64,000 bases of DNA from JANNNF01 sp040385825 (GTDB lineage: Bacteria > Pseudomonadota > Alphaproteobacteria > Rhodobacterales > Rhodobacteraceae). The first letter of the stretch is position 1. Every line of letters starts with the position of its first letter. The position numbers were made by a program, and so were the translations under genes. The notes beneath the pieces are model-generated. The model saw only the letters and a list, made by a program, of their open reading frames with translations. It was not told the DNA's origin and made no database searches. Shown piece by piece: positions 30,368 through 37,804 of the stretch. Location of the stretch: NCBI GenBank assembly GCA_040385825.1, contig JAZKGQ010000031.1, positions 1 to 64,000 of the forward strand, given 5' to 3'.

Positions 30368-32230
30368 ATGGCACTCCTCACCGGATCGAACACCCCCGAC
30401 ACCCTGTTTGGCGGGGTAGATGCCGATACGCTGACCGGCTGGAACCCGGCCAATGCGCCCGGAAACCTCGGGCCGGGCAGCGATGCCGACGTTCTGGTCG
30501 CAGCAGCGGGGGCCGATCTGGTGCAGGGGGGCGCGGGTCAGGATCAGCTTTACGGGCAGGACGATGCCGACACGCTGGAGGGGGGCAGCGGTGACGACAC
30601 CCTTTATGGCGGCGCGGGCGGCGACACGGTTCTGGGCGGCAGCGGCAATGATCTGATCTTTGTCGAGGTTGCCGACGGGGCCGACAGCATCGACGCCGGT
30701 GCCGGGCAGGACTGGCTGAGTCTGGACCGCAGCGGCAGCAGTCTGGGTCTGGCCTTTTCCATTGCACAGGCTTCAGCCCTGCAAACGCTGGCGGATGGCA
30801 GCCGGATTGCGGGCATCGAGGAACTGCTGTTTCGCGGCGGCGAAGGCGGCGACAGCGTGACTGGCGGCGCGCTGGACGATCAGCTTTCCGGCAACGGCGG
30901 CGATGATGCGCTGTCGGGCGGCGGCGGGCAGGATTATCTGCTGGGCGATCTTGGGGCCGACACCCTGTCGGGCGGCGATGACAATGACGTGGCGCTTGGC
31001 GGGGACGGCGACGACAGCCTGACCGGCGGTGCGGGTGATGACCGGCTCGACGGGGCGGCAGGCCATGACAGCGCCACGGGCGGCAGCGGGCGCGACACGA
31101 TCTATGGTGGCGAGGGCAATGACCGGATCACGGGCGAGGATGGCGACGATGACCTGCGCGGCGACGCAGGCCATGACACGCTGACGGGCGGCGCGGGACA
31201 TGACCTGATGCTGGGGCAGGATGGCCGCGACAGCATTGACGGCGGCATCGGCAACGACAGTCTGTACGGCGATGCGGGCAGCGACCGTCTGGCGGGCGGC
31301 GAGGGCGATGACCAGCTTTCGGGCGGGGCGGATGCAGATGTCTTGCAGGGTGGCAGCGGCAATGACAGCCTGTTCGGCGAGGCGGGCGATGACCGGGCTT
31401 ACGGCGCGGCAGGCGACGATCAACTGATCGGCAATGACGGCGCAGACCGGCTTTATGGCGATGCCGGGGCAGACAGGCTGTGGGGCGAGGCGGGCGACGA
31501 CAGGCTGATCGGCGGGTCCGGGGCGGACCATCTTTTTGGCGGGTCTGGCGCGGATGATCTGTCTGGCGGCAGCGGCGATGATTTCGTTTATCTGATGGCG
31601 GGCGAGGGGGTGGACCGGGGCGATGGCGGCGGCGGCATCGACTATCTTTACCTTGACCGCAGCAGCGACACAGCCGCGCTGATCCTGACCCTTTCGCCTG
31701 CGATGACACTGGGCGATGGCACCACCCTGACGGGGTTCGAGCGTGGCTGGCTGACCGGCGGCAGCGCAAATGACGCGCTGACCGGGGCCGGGCTGGATGA
31801 CAGGCTGAATGGCGGGCTGGGCGAGGATGCGCTGACAGGCGGGGCGGGGGATGACACGCTGATCGGCGATGCGGGCCGCGATACCCTGACGGGCGGGCTT
31901 GGCGCGGATGATCTGACCGGCGGGGCCGGGGCGGACTGGTTCGATTTCACCGCCCTCGATGCGGTGGATGCGATCCGCGATTTCGCGGCGGCGGCCGATA
32001 CGATCCGGCTGGATGATGCGGTGTTTCTGGGCACCGCACGGGGGGGGCTGCGGGCCGATGCCTTTGTTGCGGGCACGGTCGCACTGGATGCGGACGACCG
32101 GGTGATCCATGACCAGACCACCGGGACCATCTGGTATGACGCCGATGGTCTGGGCGGGGCCGATGCGGTGATCTTTGCCCAGGTGGCGGCGGGTCTGGTG
32201 CTGACCGAGGCGGATTTCAGGGTTTTCTGA
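30368..32230 (+). CDS. RTX calcium-binding repeat protein, type I secretion substrate
   Basis: 620 aa made almost entirely of RTX nonapeptides (GGxGxDxLx), in three blocks at about residues 50-105, 160-420 and 460-520. The blocks are split by two copies of a short beta module around DSIDAGAGQDWLSLDRS and GGGIDYLYLDRSSD. The repeats fold as Ca2+-filled beta rolls once outside the cell. The last 90 residues (DAIRDFAAAADTIRLDDAVF ... TEADFRVF) are of the serralysin-C-terminus type that carries the uncleaved type I secretion signal. There is no N-terminal signal peptide and no protease, lipase or adhesin domain. No ABC transporter or TolC gene is adjacent, so the exporter is elsewhere. A relic of a second RTX C-terminus lies at 41593-41715. 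Confidence 0.88.
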   Translation: MALLTGSNTPDTLFGGVDADTLTGWNPANAPGNLGPGSDADVLVAAAGADLVQGGAGQDQLYGQDDADTLEGGSGDDTLYGGAGGDTVLGGSGNDLIFVEVADGADSIDAGAGQDWLSLDRSGSSLGLAFSIAQASALQTLADGSRIAGIEELLFRGGEGGDSVTGGALDDQLSGNGGDDALSGGGGQDYLLGDLGADTLSGGDDNDVALGGDGDDSLTGGAGDDRLDGAAGHDSATGGSGRDTIYGGEGNDRITGEDGDDDLRGDAGHDTLTGGAGHDLMLGQDGRDSIDGGIGNDSLYGDAGSDRLAGGEGDDQLSGGADADVLQGGSGNDSLFGEAGDDRAYGAAGDDQLIGNDGADRLYGDAGADRLWGEAGDDRLIGGSGADHLFGGSGADDLSGGSGDDFVYLMAGEGVDRGDGGGGIDYLYLDRSSDTAALILTLSPAMTLGDGTTLTGFERGWLTGGSANDALTGAGLDDRLNGGLGEDALTGGAGDDTLIGDAGRDTLTGGLGADDLTGGAGADWFDFTALDAVDAIRDFAAAADTIRLDDAVFLGTARGGLRADAFVAGTVALDADDRVIHDQTTGTIWYDADGLGGADAVIFAQVAAGLVLTEADFRVF

Positions 32231-32251
32231 CCTGACCTGCGTATCAGCGCA

Positions 32252-32276
32252 CAGCCGCCGCGCGGCGCGGCGGCTG
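32252..32276 (+). terminator. GC-rich hairpin after the RTX gene
   Basis: Perfect 10-bp stem CAGCCGCCGC / GCGGCGGCTG with a 5-base loop, 22 bases after the RTX stop. It lacks a T tract but is strong enough to stall polymerase or protect the mRNA end. Confidence 0.5.
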
Positions 32277-32328
32277 GCGCGAGGGCGGCTGTGGGCCTAT
32301 CCTCAGGCCAGCCAGAAGGAGCCATCGC

Positions 32329-33264
32329 ATGAGCTGGAACCCCGCCCTTGACCCGTCCATTCCGATTGGCGACGCCGTTGACGCCATCGACACCGTGATC
32401 GTGCCCCGCGCCCGCGATCTTGGCGGGTTCGAGGTGCGCCGCGCCCTGCCATCGGTCGCCCGGCAGATGGTCGGCCCCTTCATCTTTTTCGACCAGATGG
32501 GGCCTGCCGAGTTTCTGACCGGCAAGGGCATCGACGTGCGCCCGCACCCCCATATCGGCCTTGGCACGGTGACCTACCTGCTGCGCGGCCGCATCCACCA
32601 CCGCGACAGCCTGGGCACCGATGCCTGGATCGATCCCGGCGCGGTGAACTGGATGCTGGCGGGGCAGGGCATCACCCATTCCGAACGGCAGGATGGCGCG
32701 ATCCGCCAGGGGCCGCACAGCCTGTTCGGGTTGCAGACCTGGCTTGCCCTGCCCAGATCGCAGGAAGACGACCCGGCGGCCTTCATCCACGCCCCCGCCG
32801 ATACGCTGCCCGTCTTGCAAGGCGAGGGCAAGGAGGTGCGGCTAATCCTTGGCACAGCCTATGGCGAGGCCGCCCCGATCAAGCTGCCGTTCGAGGTGTT
32901 CTATGCCGACGCGGTGCTGGAGGCCGGGGCGTCGATCCCGCTGCCAGACGACCATGAAGACCGCGGCGTGTATATTCTGGCGGGCGAGGTGACGGTGGGC
33001 GGGCAGACCTTTCCGACCGGCCAGATGCTGGTGTTCCGCCCCGGCGACCGGATTTCGGTCAGGGCCGGGGATGCGGGCGCGCGGCTGATGCTGCTTGGCG
33101 GGGCCACGATGGACGGGCCGCGGCACATCTGGTGGAATTTCGTGGCCTCCTCGAAAGACCGGATCGATGCGGCGAAAGAGGCCTGGCGCGCGGGGGACTG
33201 GGCGCATGGGCGGTTCCGGCTGCCGCCTGCGGATGCGGGCGAGTTCATTCCGGCGCCGGAGTGA
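32329..33264 (+). CDS. Pirin family protein
   Basis: 311 aa bicupin of the pirin family. Residues that bind the N-terminal Fe are visible: the HPHIGLGTVTYLLRG segment with two His, the HHRDS motif and the NWMLAGQGITHSER motif with His and Glu. The C-terminal cupin begins near ILGTAYGEAAPIK and includes EDRGVYILAGEV. Bacterial pirins include quercetinase-type dioxygenases and regulators of central metabolism; the role here is not clear. GGAG lies 8 bases before ATG 32329. It is monocistronic, between the RTX gene and a convergent GSCFA gene. Confidence 0.92.
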   Translation: MSWNPALDPSIPIGDAVDAIDTVIVPRARDLGGFEVRRALPSVARQMVGPFIFFDQMGPAEFLTGKGIDVRPHPHIGLGTVTYLLRGRIHHRDSLGTDAWIDPGAVNWMLAGQGITHSERQDGAIRQGPHSLFGLQTWLALPRSQEDDPAAFIHAPADTLPVLQGEGKEVRLILGTAYGEAAPIKLPFEVFYADAVLEAGASIPLPDDHEDRGVYILAGEVTVGGQTFPTGQMLVFRPGDRISVRAGDAGARLMLLGGATMDGPRHIWWNFVASSKDRIDAAKEAWRAGDWAHGRFRLPPADAGEFIPAPE

Positions 33265-33288
33265 TCCTGGCGGCTATCGGGTGGGGAA

Positions 33289-33307
33289 GATGGGCAGATT
33301 GCCCATC
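33289..33307. terminator. Hairpin between pirin and GSCFA genes (dispersed GGATGGGCA repeat)
   Basis: GATGGGCA-GAT-TGCCCATC is a perfect 8-bp palindrome placed between two convergent genes. The same GTAGGATGGGCAA core reappears in the hairpin after queA (56165-56216), suggesting a dispersed terminator-like repeat family. Confidence 0.6.
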
Positions 33308-33320
33308 CTACGCCCGATCA

Positions 33321-34511
33321 TTACTCGGCCGCCAGCATCGCATTATCCGCCTGCCACCCGGCCAGCACATCGGCGCCCAGCTTGCGCAGGGCGCGGTCGA
33401 TGGCGTCGTCGGGGTGCAGCGCCGCAGCGCGCAGATATTGCCGCAGCCGGAACGGCTTGCGCGCCAGGATCAGCGCGGCCATGCCGTCCGGCAACATCCC
33501 CGCCACGGCACAGGCGCGCCCCCAGGCCACCGCCAGCGACGGCCGGTTTCCCATGTCGCTGCACCAGGCCACCTCGAATAGAGTCATGATATAGTCCAGC
33601 ACCGGCACTTCCATATGGCGGCGGTCCGGTTTGTAGGGCAGTTGGAACACATCGGCCACCAGTTCGTATGACGGCCAGTAATGCAGCACGCCTTCGGCCG
33701 ATTTTTCCCGCACCACCTCGTCGATCGCCACCCGCAGCACGGCCTTGGACACCGAATTGGCGGTCAGGCAGGACGTGTCGCGGAACGTCGCGATCAGCGG
33801 AATCGGCGACAGCGTATAGATGATCTTCGCATCGGGGCGATGCTTGCGGATCAGATCGTGGATGGCGCGCAGGTTGTCCTTGTTTTCCTCGACCGTGGAC
33901 ACCCGGAACTTGTGCCGGGCGGGGTCATAGGCATCTTTCGGAATGGTGCGCCAGAACACGTTGCCGGTGGGTTCGTCATACCAGACCTCGGACAGGCCGA
34001 AAGTCAGGATGAACACGTCGGTCGCATCGAAGATCCGCCTGGTTTCGGCCTGCACGCCCGCATCATAGCCGTAATCCTGCGCGTCATAGCCATGCCACAG
34101 CGCGCCCTCGAAGGTCTTGTTTTCCCACGCCCATTCGAACTGCTGGCGGATCACGAAGGAATTCACCATGCCCTCGCCGCAGGTCACGACATAGGCGTTC
34201 TTCGCCGCCTCGTCCTTGTTCAGGACGCGGAAATTGCGCTTTGACAGCCAGTTGGAGATATTGGCCGCAAAGCAGGACCCGAAGGCGGTGATCTGGGTCT
34301 GCGGCGTGATGAGGGGGGCGGGGGGCAGCCAGCCGTGCAGCACGAACTTCTGCGTGCCCTCCACATCCAGCAACCGTGCGGTGGTGGGGTTGAAATTGGT
34401 ATGCTCGCCGCGAAACCAGGTCCGGTGTTCGGCGGTGGCCTTGCCGGTGGTCTGGAAGTTCAGTTCCTGCGCCTGACCGGCCTTGGCCGTCTTTGTCGGT
34501 TTGCGTGTCAT
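33321..34511 (-). CDS. GSCFA domain protein (SGNH-hydrolase-like)
   Basis: 396 aa. The family-naming motif is present as ITAFGSCFAANISNWLS, with the likely nucleophile Ser79. Other conserved stretches are VFILTFGLSEVWYDEPTG and IIYTLSPIPLIATFRD. The GSCFA family is predicted to be hydrolases or esterases related to SGNH enzymes, often linked to polysaccharide modification, but activity is not proven. No signal peptide is visible; the N-terminus is basic and polar (MTRKPTKTAKAG). The C-terminal 80 residues are helical and Ala-rich, possibly a TPR-like tail. A promoter-like sequence lies about 60 bases upstream. Confidence 0.85.
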   Translation of the reverse strand: MTRKPTKTAKAGQAQELNFQTTGKATAEHRTWFRGEHTNFNPTTARLLDVEGTQKFVLHGWLPPAPLITPQTQITAFGSCFAANISNWLSKRNFRVLNKDEAAKNAYVVTCGEGMVNSFVIRQQFEWAWENKTFEGALWHGYDAQDYGYDAGVQAETRRIFDATDVFILTFGLSEVWYDEPTGNVFWRTIPKDAYDPARHKFRVSTVEENKDNLRAIHDLIRKHRPDAKIIYTLSPIPLIATFRDTSCLTANSVSKAVLRVAIDEVVREKSAEGVLHYWPSYELVADVFQLPYKPDRRHMEVPVLDYIMTLFEVAWCSDMGNRPSLAVAWGRACAVAGMLPDGMAALILARKPFRLRQYLRAAALHPDDAIDRALRKLGADVLAGWQADNAMLAAE

Positions 34512-34565
34512 CTGGTCTGCCCCGGTTCCGGTGGTGGCCCGTCGCCCCGCCGTTGTTTTGCAGGC

Positions 34566-34594
34566 AGTCTAGGGGAACAAAGGTTGCGAATCAA
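34566..34594 (-). promoter_or_regulatory. Candidate promoter of the GSCFA gene
   Basis: Minus-strand -35 TTGATT (34589-34594) and -10 TAGACT (34566-34571) are spaced by 17 bases, 55 bases before the start codon. Confidence 0.4.
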
Positions 34595-34667
34595 TTGACG
34601 TGACAACCACGCGGCAGGGGCGAGGCAGAGGCGGCGGTCCTTGCGAAAAAACCGCCAAGAAACCTGC

Positions 34668-34696
34668 TTGACGCGCCCGGCCAGCCCCCCTATTAC
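34668..34696 (+). promoter_or_regulatory. Promoter of the first tRNA-Asp
   Basis: -35 TTGACG (34668-34673), exactly 17 bases, -10 TATTAC (34691-34696). The -35 and following CGCCC are the same as in the tRNA-Gly promoter. Confidence 0.7.
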
Positions 34697-34738
34697 ACCC
34701 CCACGCAGAGGGCCTGAGGGTCTGATGCGCTGCGATGC

Positions 34739-34815
34739 GCGGTGGTAGCTCAGTTGGTTAGAGTACCGGCCTGTCACGCCGGGGGTCGCGGGTTCGAGCC
34801 CCGTCCGCCGCGCCA
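34739..34815 (+). tRNA. tRNA-Asp (anticodon GTC), copy 1
   Basis: 77-base gene with acceptor GCGGTGG/CCGCCGC, D arm GCTC...GAGT, anticodon loop CTGTCAC (GTC), T arm with GTTCGAG and encoded 3' GCCA. A terminator follows 14 bases later. Confidence 0.96.
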
Positions 34816-34828
34816 TTCGCCTGAAAAC

Positions 34829-34853
34829 GCCGTCCCGCAAGGGGCGGCTTTTT
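34829..34853 (+). terminator. Terminator after tRNA-Asp copy 1
   Basis: GCCGTCCC-GCAA-GGGGCGGC (8 bp with one G-T pair) followed by TTTTT. Confidence 0.8.
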
Positions 34854-35039
34854 GGTTTTCCGGGTGGGGGACAGTGCCCTTTGCCCCCCCACCCCATCCC
34901 TCCCCACGAGGGGGAGGGGGCGCAGGTCGGGATTCAGGTGATGGTGCTTTCAGGGTGATGCCCGCCGAAGCGGCAAGGCAGGGGGACGCTTGTTGAAACG
35001 GTACAGCAAGGCCCCGTCCTGCAAACATCGTCGCCCCCA
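34854..35039. other. Spacer between the tRNA-Asp genes
   Basis: No gene is seen. It contains a C-run/G-run imperfect palindrome at about 34885-34920 (CCCTCCCC-ACGA-GGGGGAGGG type), a form common as a dispersed intergenic repeat in alphaproteobacteria. Confidence 0.4.
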
Positions 35040-35068
35040 TTGACGCCCCCCACAACCTCGGCTACCTA
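35040..35068 (+). promoter_or_regulatory. Promoter of the second tRNA-Asp
   Basis: -35 TTGACG (35040-35045), 17 bases, -10 TACCTA (35063-35068); the tRNA begins 12 bases further on. Confidence 0.6.
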
Positions 35069-35080
35069 GGCCGCAATCGC

Positions 35081-35157
35081 GCGGTGGTAGCTCAGTTGGT
35101 TAGAGTACCGGCCTGTCACGCCGGGGGTCGCGGGTTCGAGCCCCGTCCGCCGCGCCA
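35081..35157 (+). tRNA. tRNA-Asp (anticodon GTC), copy 2
   Basis: Identical in all 77 bases to copy 1, with its own promoter and a 265-base spacer. The flanks outside the gene differ, so this is not a simple recent tandem duplication of a long segment. Confidence 0.96.
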
Positions 35158-35180
35158 TTATCTTCCCTTCATGTCTGTGA

Positions 35181-35624
35181 CTACAGAACCAGCCGGTAGC
35201 GGACATGGCCGTCGGTGGCGGTAAAGCTGTCATAGAGCCTGCGGGCGGCGTGATTGCCGTGGTCGGTGTTCCAGTAAAGCCGCTGCCAGCCCCGGCCCCG
35301 TGCAAGGACCATCAGGTCTTCGATCAGCGCCCGGCCCACGCCTGCGCCGCGTGCGGCGGGGGCCACGAACAGATCCTCCAGATAGCAGTCATCGCCCATG
35401 ACCCAGGTGGAGGGGTGGTTCTGGTGGATCGCAAAGCCAACCGCAACATTGCCCAGAAACGCCAGACGGGCGTTGAGGGGCGAACTTGGGTCCATCAGAC
35501 GTTTCCAAGTGAAATCCGTGATCTGCGGGTCGATCTTGACGTTGTAATAGTCAAGAAACCCCTGCCACAGACCGCGCCATGCGGCCTGATCGGCAGGGGT
35601 GGCGTCGCGGATCAGGGCGGTCAT
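35181..35624 (-). CDS. GNAT family N-acetyltransferase
   Basis: 147 aa acetyl-CoA-dependent N-acetyltransferase. Motif A for acetyl-CoA binding is LEDLFVAPAARGAGVGRALI (R/Q-x-x-G-x-G/A form), followed by the motif B region LYWNTDHGNHAARRLYDSF. The substrate, an amine of a small molecule or a protein, is not predictable. The ATG at 35624 overlaps the stop of the upstream M20 peptidase (ATGA), so the two are coupled. A longer reading frame upstream is inside the peptidase gene and is rejected. Resemblance to diamine or L-amino-acid acetylating GNATs is only general. Confidence 0.88.
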   Translation of the reverse strand: MTALIRDATPADQAAWRGLWQGFLDYYNVKIDPQITDFTWKRLMDPSSPLNARLAFLGNVAVGFAIHQNHPSTWVMGDDCYLEDLFVAPAARGAGVGRALIEDLMVLARGRGWQRLYWNTDHGNHAARRLYDSFTATDGHVRYRLVL

Positions 35625-37021
35625 TGCAGACGCGCCAGAATCCGCGCCCAGGACCGGATGCCTTTGTGGAAACACTCCAGATCGTATTTTTCATTGGGCG
35701 AATGGATCTGGTCATCGTCACGGCCAAAGCCCAGAAGCATGGCGTCCATGCCCAGACAGGTCTTGAAATACCCCGCAATCGGGATCGACCCGCCGCAGCC
35801 GACATAGGCCGCAGCCACGCCCCATTCGTCGGACAGGGCGGCGCGGGCGGCCTCGAACGCGGGGTCATCGATGGCCATGACGCCTGCGGGCGAATTGCCG
35901 TGGCCGTGGAAATCCACCGTACAATCGGCGGGCAGTTGGGCCTGCACCCAGGCACGGAAATTGTCGCGGATGGCGTCGGGGTCTTGATCGCCGACCAGAC
36001 GGAAGCTGATCTTGGCATGGGCCTGACCGGGCAGCACGGTCTTGAAGCCGTCGCCGGTATAGCCGCCCCAGACCCCGTTCACCTCGGCTGTGGGGCGTGA
36101 CCAGATCATTTCGAGCGGGGTGCGGTCCTGTTCGCCCGCCGGGACCGACAGGCCGACCTCGCCCAGAAAGCGGGCGTGGTCGAAGGACAGGCTTTGCCAC
36201 TGGCTGCGGATCGCGTCGGGCAGTTCAGTGACGCCATCATAAAAGGCCGGAATCGTCACCCGGCCCTGATCGTCATGCAGACCCGCCAGGATGCGCGACA
36301 GCACCCGGATCGGGTTTTGCGCAAGGCCGCCGAACATGCCGGAATGCAGATCCTTGTTGGCGGCGGTGACGGTGATTTCCTCGCCCAGCAAACCGCGCAG
36401 CATGGTCACGATCGCGGGGGTGGTGGAATCGAACAGGCCAGTGTCGCAGATCAGCGCGAGATCGGCGGTCAGTTCGGCGGCGTTGTCCTGCATGAACGGG
36501 ATCAGCGAGGGCGAGCCGGATTCTTCCTCGCCCTCCAGAAAGATGGTCAGTTTGCAGGGCAGGGTGCCGTGGACGGACTTCCACGCGCGGCAGGCCTCAA
36601 GGAAGGTCATCAACTGGCCCTTGTCGTCCGATGCGCCACGGGCGCGGATGACGCGGCCCTTCGGGGTATCCTGAATTTCGGGATCAAAGGGGTCGCGGTC
36701 CCAAAGCGACAGCGGATCAACGGGTTGCACGTCGTAATGGCCGTAGAACAGCAGGTGGCGCCCCTCTGTTCCACCCCCCTCGGTTCCGCCCCCGTCTGTT
36801 CCCCCATGTGCGACAACCATCGGATGGCCGGGCGTTTCGCGGGCCGAGGCGTCAAACCCAAGATCCGTCAGTTCGGCCACCAGCCAGTCGGCAGCGCGGG
36901 CGCAGTCGGGCTTGAAGGCCGGATCGGTAGAGATGGACGGAATGCGCAGCAGGTCCAGCAGGCGGTCGAGCGCCTGCGGCAGGGTGTCGTCGATCCGGGC
37001 CAATACGGCATCAAGGGTCAC
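35621..37021 (-). CDS. M20 family dipeptidase (ArgE/DapE/PepV clan)
   Basis: 466 aa di-zinc peptidase in the cytosol. Metal ligands and catalytic residues: LLFYGHYDVQP (His95, Asp97), GASDDKGQL with the bridging Asp, FLEGEEESGSP with the catalytic Glu pair, LICDTG, and the C-terminal DDDQIHSPNEKYDLE with the last His. A lid/dimer domain lies between (NKDLHSGMFGGLAQNP). Length and motifs fit the bacterial 'dipeptidase' M20A group. A GGTDGGGTEGGGTEG stretch at residues 73-87, just before strand HLLFYGH, comes from a 15-base tandem repeat. Start is GTG 37021 with AAGGA upstream. It forms an operon with the GNAT gene. Confidence 0.92.
   Translation of the reverse strand: MTLDAVLARIDDTLPQALDRLLDLLRIPSISTDPAFKPDCARAADWLVAELTDLGFDASARETPGHPMVVAHGGTDGGGTEGGGTEGRHLLFYGHYDVQPVDPLSLWDRDPFDPEIQDTPKGRVIRARGASDDKGQLMTFLEACRAWKSVHGTLPCKLTIFLEGEEESGSPSLIPFMQDNAAELTADLALICDTGLFDSTTPAIVTMLRGLLGEEITVTAANKDLHSGMFGGLAQNPIRVLSRILAGLHDDQGRVTIPAFYDGVTELPDAIRSQWQSLSFDHARFLGEVGLSVPAGEQDRTPLEMIWSRPTAEVNGVWGGYTGDGFKTVLPGQAHAKISFRLVGDQDPDAIRDNFRAWVQAQLPADCTVDFHGHGNSPAGVMAIDDPAFEAARAALSDEWGVAAAYVGCGGSIPIAGYFKTCLGMDAMLLGFGRDDDQIHSPNEKYDLECFHKGIRSWARILARLQ
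36764..36808 (-). repeat. 15-base tandem repeat inside the M20 peptidase gene
   Basis: Three imperfect 15-base units (36764-36778, 36779-36793, 36794-36808) of the form STCKGTTCCnCCCCC encode repeats of GGGTE/GGGTD. The unit keeps frame, so copy number can change without frameshift. Confidence 0.7.
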
Positions 37022-37132
37022 GGGCGGTATCCTTACTGTGAAGTCAGCGCCAGCCTATCAGGCAGGGGGGGACTGTCCAGAGCGGACGGTTCGGGGTAAA
37101 ACAGGGGCAACGGAATGTGAAGGATGCGGCTT

Positions 37133-37699
37133 ATGCAGGTGAAATTGGGGCTGATGCTGGCGCTGTGCTGGGGAACGGCGGGCATGGCGCAGGTGACGGG
37201 CAAGGATGCCAGGGCCGCCTTGTTCAAAGGGGCCGAGGCCGAGGTCGATCTGCGCCCCGAGGCGGGTCTGCCCGAAGATCAGGCGGCGGCTCTGGTCATG
37301 GTTGGGGCGGGCCAGCCCTATTACGGCGCGATTGCCATTTCGCCGGATGAAGGGCTGATGTCCGAGGCCACGGTGGCCGCGGCCAATCACCACACGGTCG
37401 AGGCTGCCGAGGTGGCGGCCAAGGCCGCCTGTGATGCCAAGAAGACCGGGGCCAGCCCTTGTGTGGTGGCGGCGCTGATCCGGCCCCTGGGCTGGGAGGT
37501 GCGGCCACTGATGCTGTCGGCGGATGCGTCCGAAGGGTTGCGCAAGGATTACCCGGCCAAGGGGGGCGCGCTTGCCGTGTCGCCCGCGACGGGCGCGTGG
37601 AGCATTGCCGAAGGCGAGGGGGCGGTGGAAACTGCCGTCGGGGCCTGCAACGTCAAGGCAGGGGCCGTCGCCGATTGCGTGCTGGCGGTGCAGGACTGA
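37133..37699 (+). CDS. Exported protein of unknown function upstream of hemA
   Basis: 188 aa with a signal peptide (MQVKLGLMLALCWGTAGMAQ). The mature part contains QPYYGAIAISPDEGLM, AAANHHTVEAAEVAAKAACD, four cysteines in two likely disulfide pairs (AACDAKKTGASPCV; GACNVKAGAVADCV) and a central GWEVRPLMLS strand. The repeated gain of the form YYGAIA...A-x-A-C recalls DUF4189-like periplasmic proteins. It precedes hemA by about 105 bases, but nothing in the sequence suggests ALA synthase activity, although neighbours of hemA are sometimes labelled so. GAAGG sits 9 bases before ATG 37133; ATG 37124 is an alternative. Confidence 0.75.
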   Translation: MQVKLGLMLALCWGTAGMAQVTGKDARAALFKGAEAEVDLRPEAGLPEDQAAALVMVGAGQPYYGAIAISPDEGLMSEATVAAANHHTVEAAEVAAKAACDAKKTGASPCVVAALIRPLGWEVRPLMLSADASEGLRKDYPAKGGALAVSPATGAWSIAEGEGAVETAVGACNVKAGAVADCVLAVQD

Positions 37700-37804
37700 T
37701 GCCGCTTTGGTGGGGGGCGTCAAATTGCCTCGTTTCCTCTATCATCGCGCAGGACCACACCCCGCAGAGCCAATAACTTGGAAAGCCATGCCAAAGCCAT
37801 GCCA

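Noticed and set aside
30400..32000. Tandem DNA repeats or CRISPR-like array
   Set aside because: The periodic DNA is the coding sequence of RTX nonapeptides; units vary and there are no spacers.
34739..35157. Integration site or genomic island border at the duplicated tRNA-Asp
   Set aside because: No integrase, no attachment-like 3' fragment and only 265 bases between the two full tRNA copies.
37124..37699. Annotation of the small exported protein as a second ALA synthase
   Set aside because: It has a signal peptide, no PLP lysine motif and less than half the length; only its position next to hemA would suggest it.
37700..37804. FnrL-type site upstream of hemA
   Set aside because: FnrL regulates hemA in Rhodobacter sphaeroides, but no TTGAT-N4-ATCAA-like sequence was found here.
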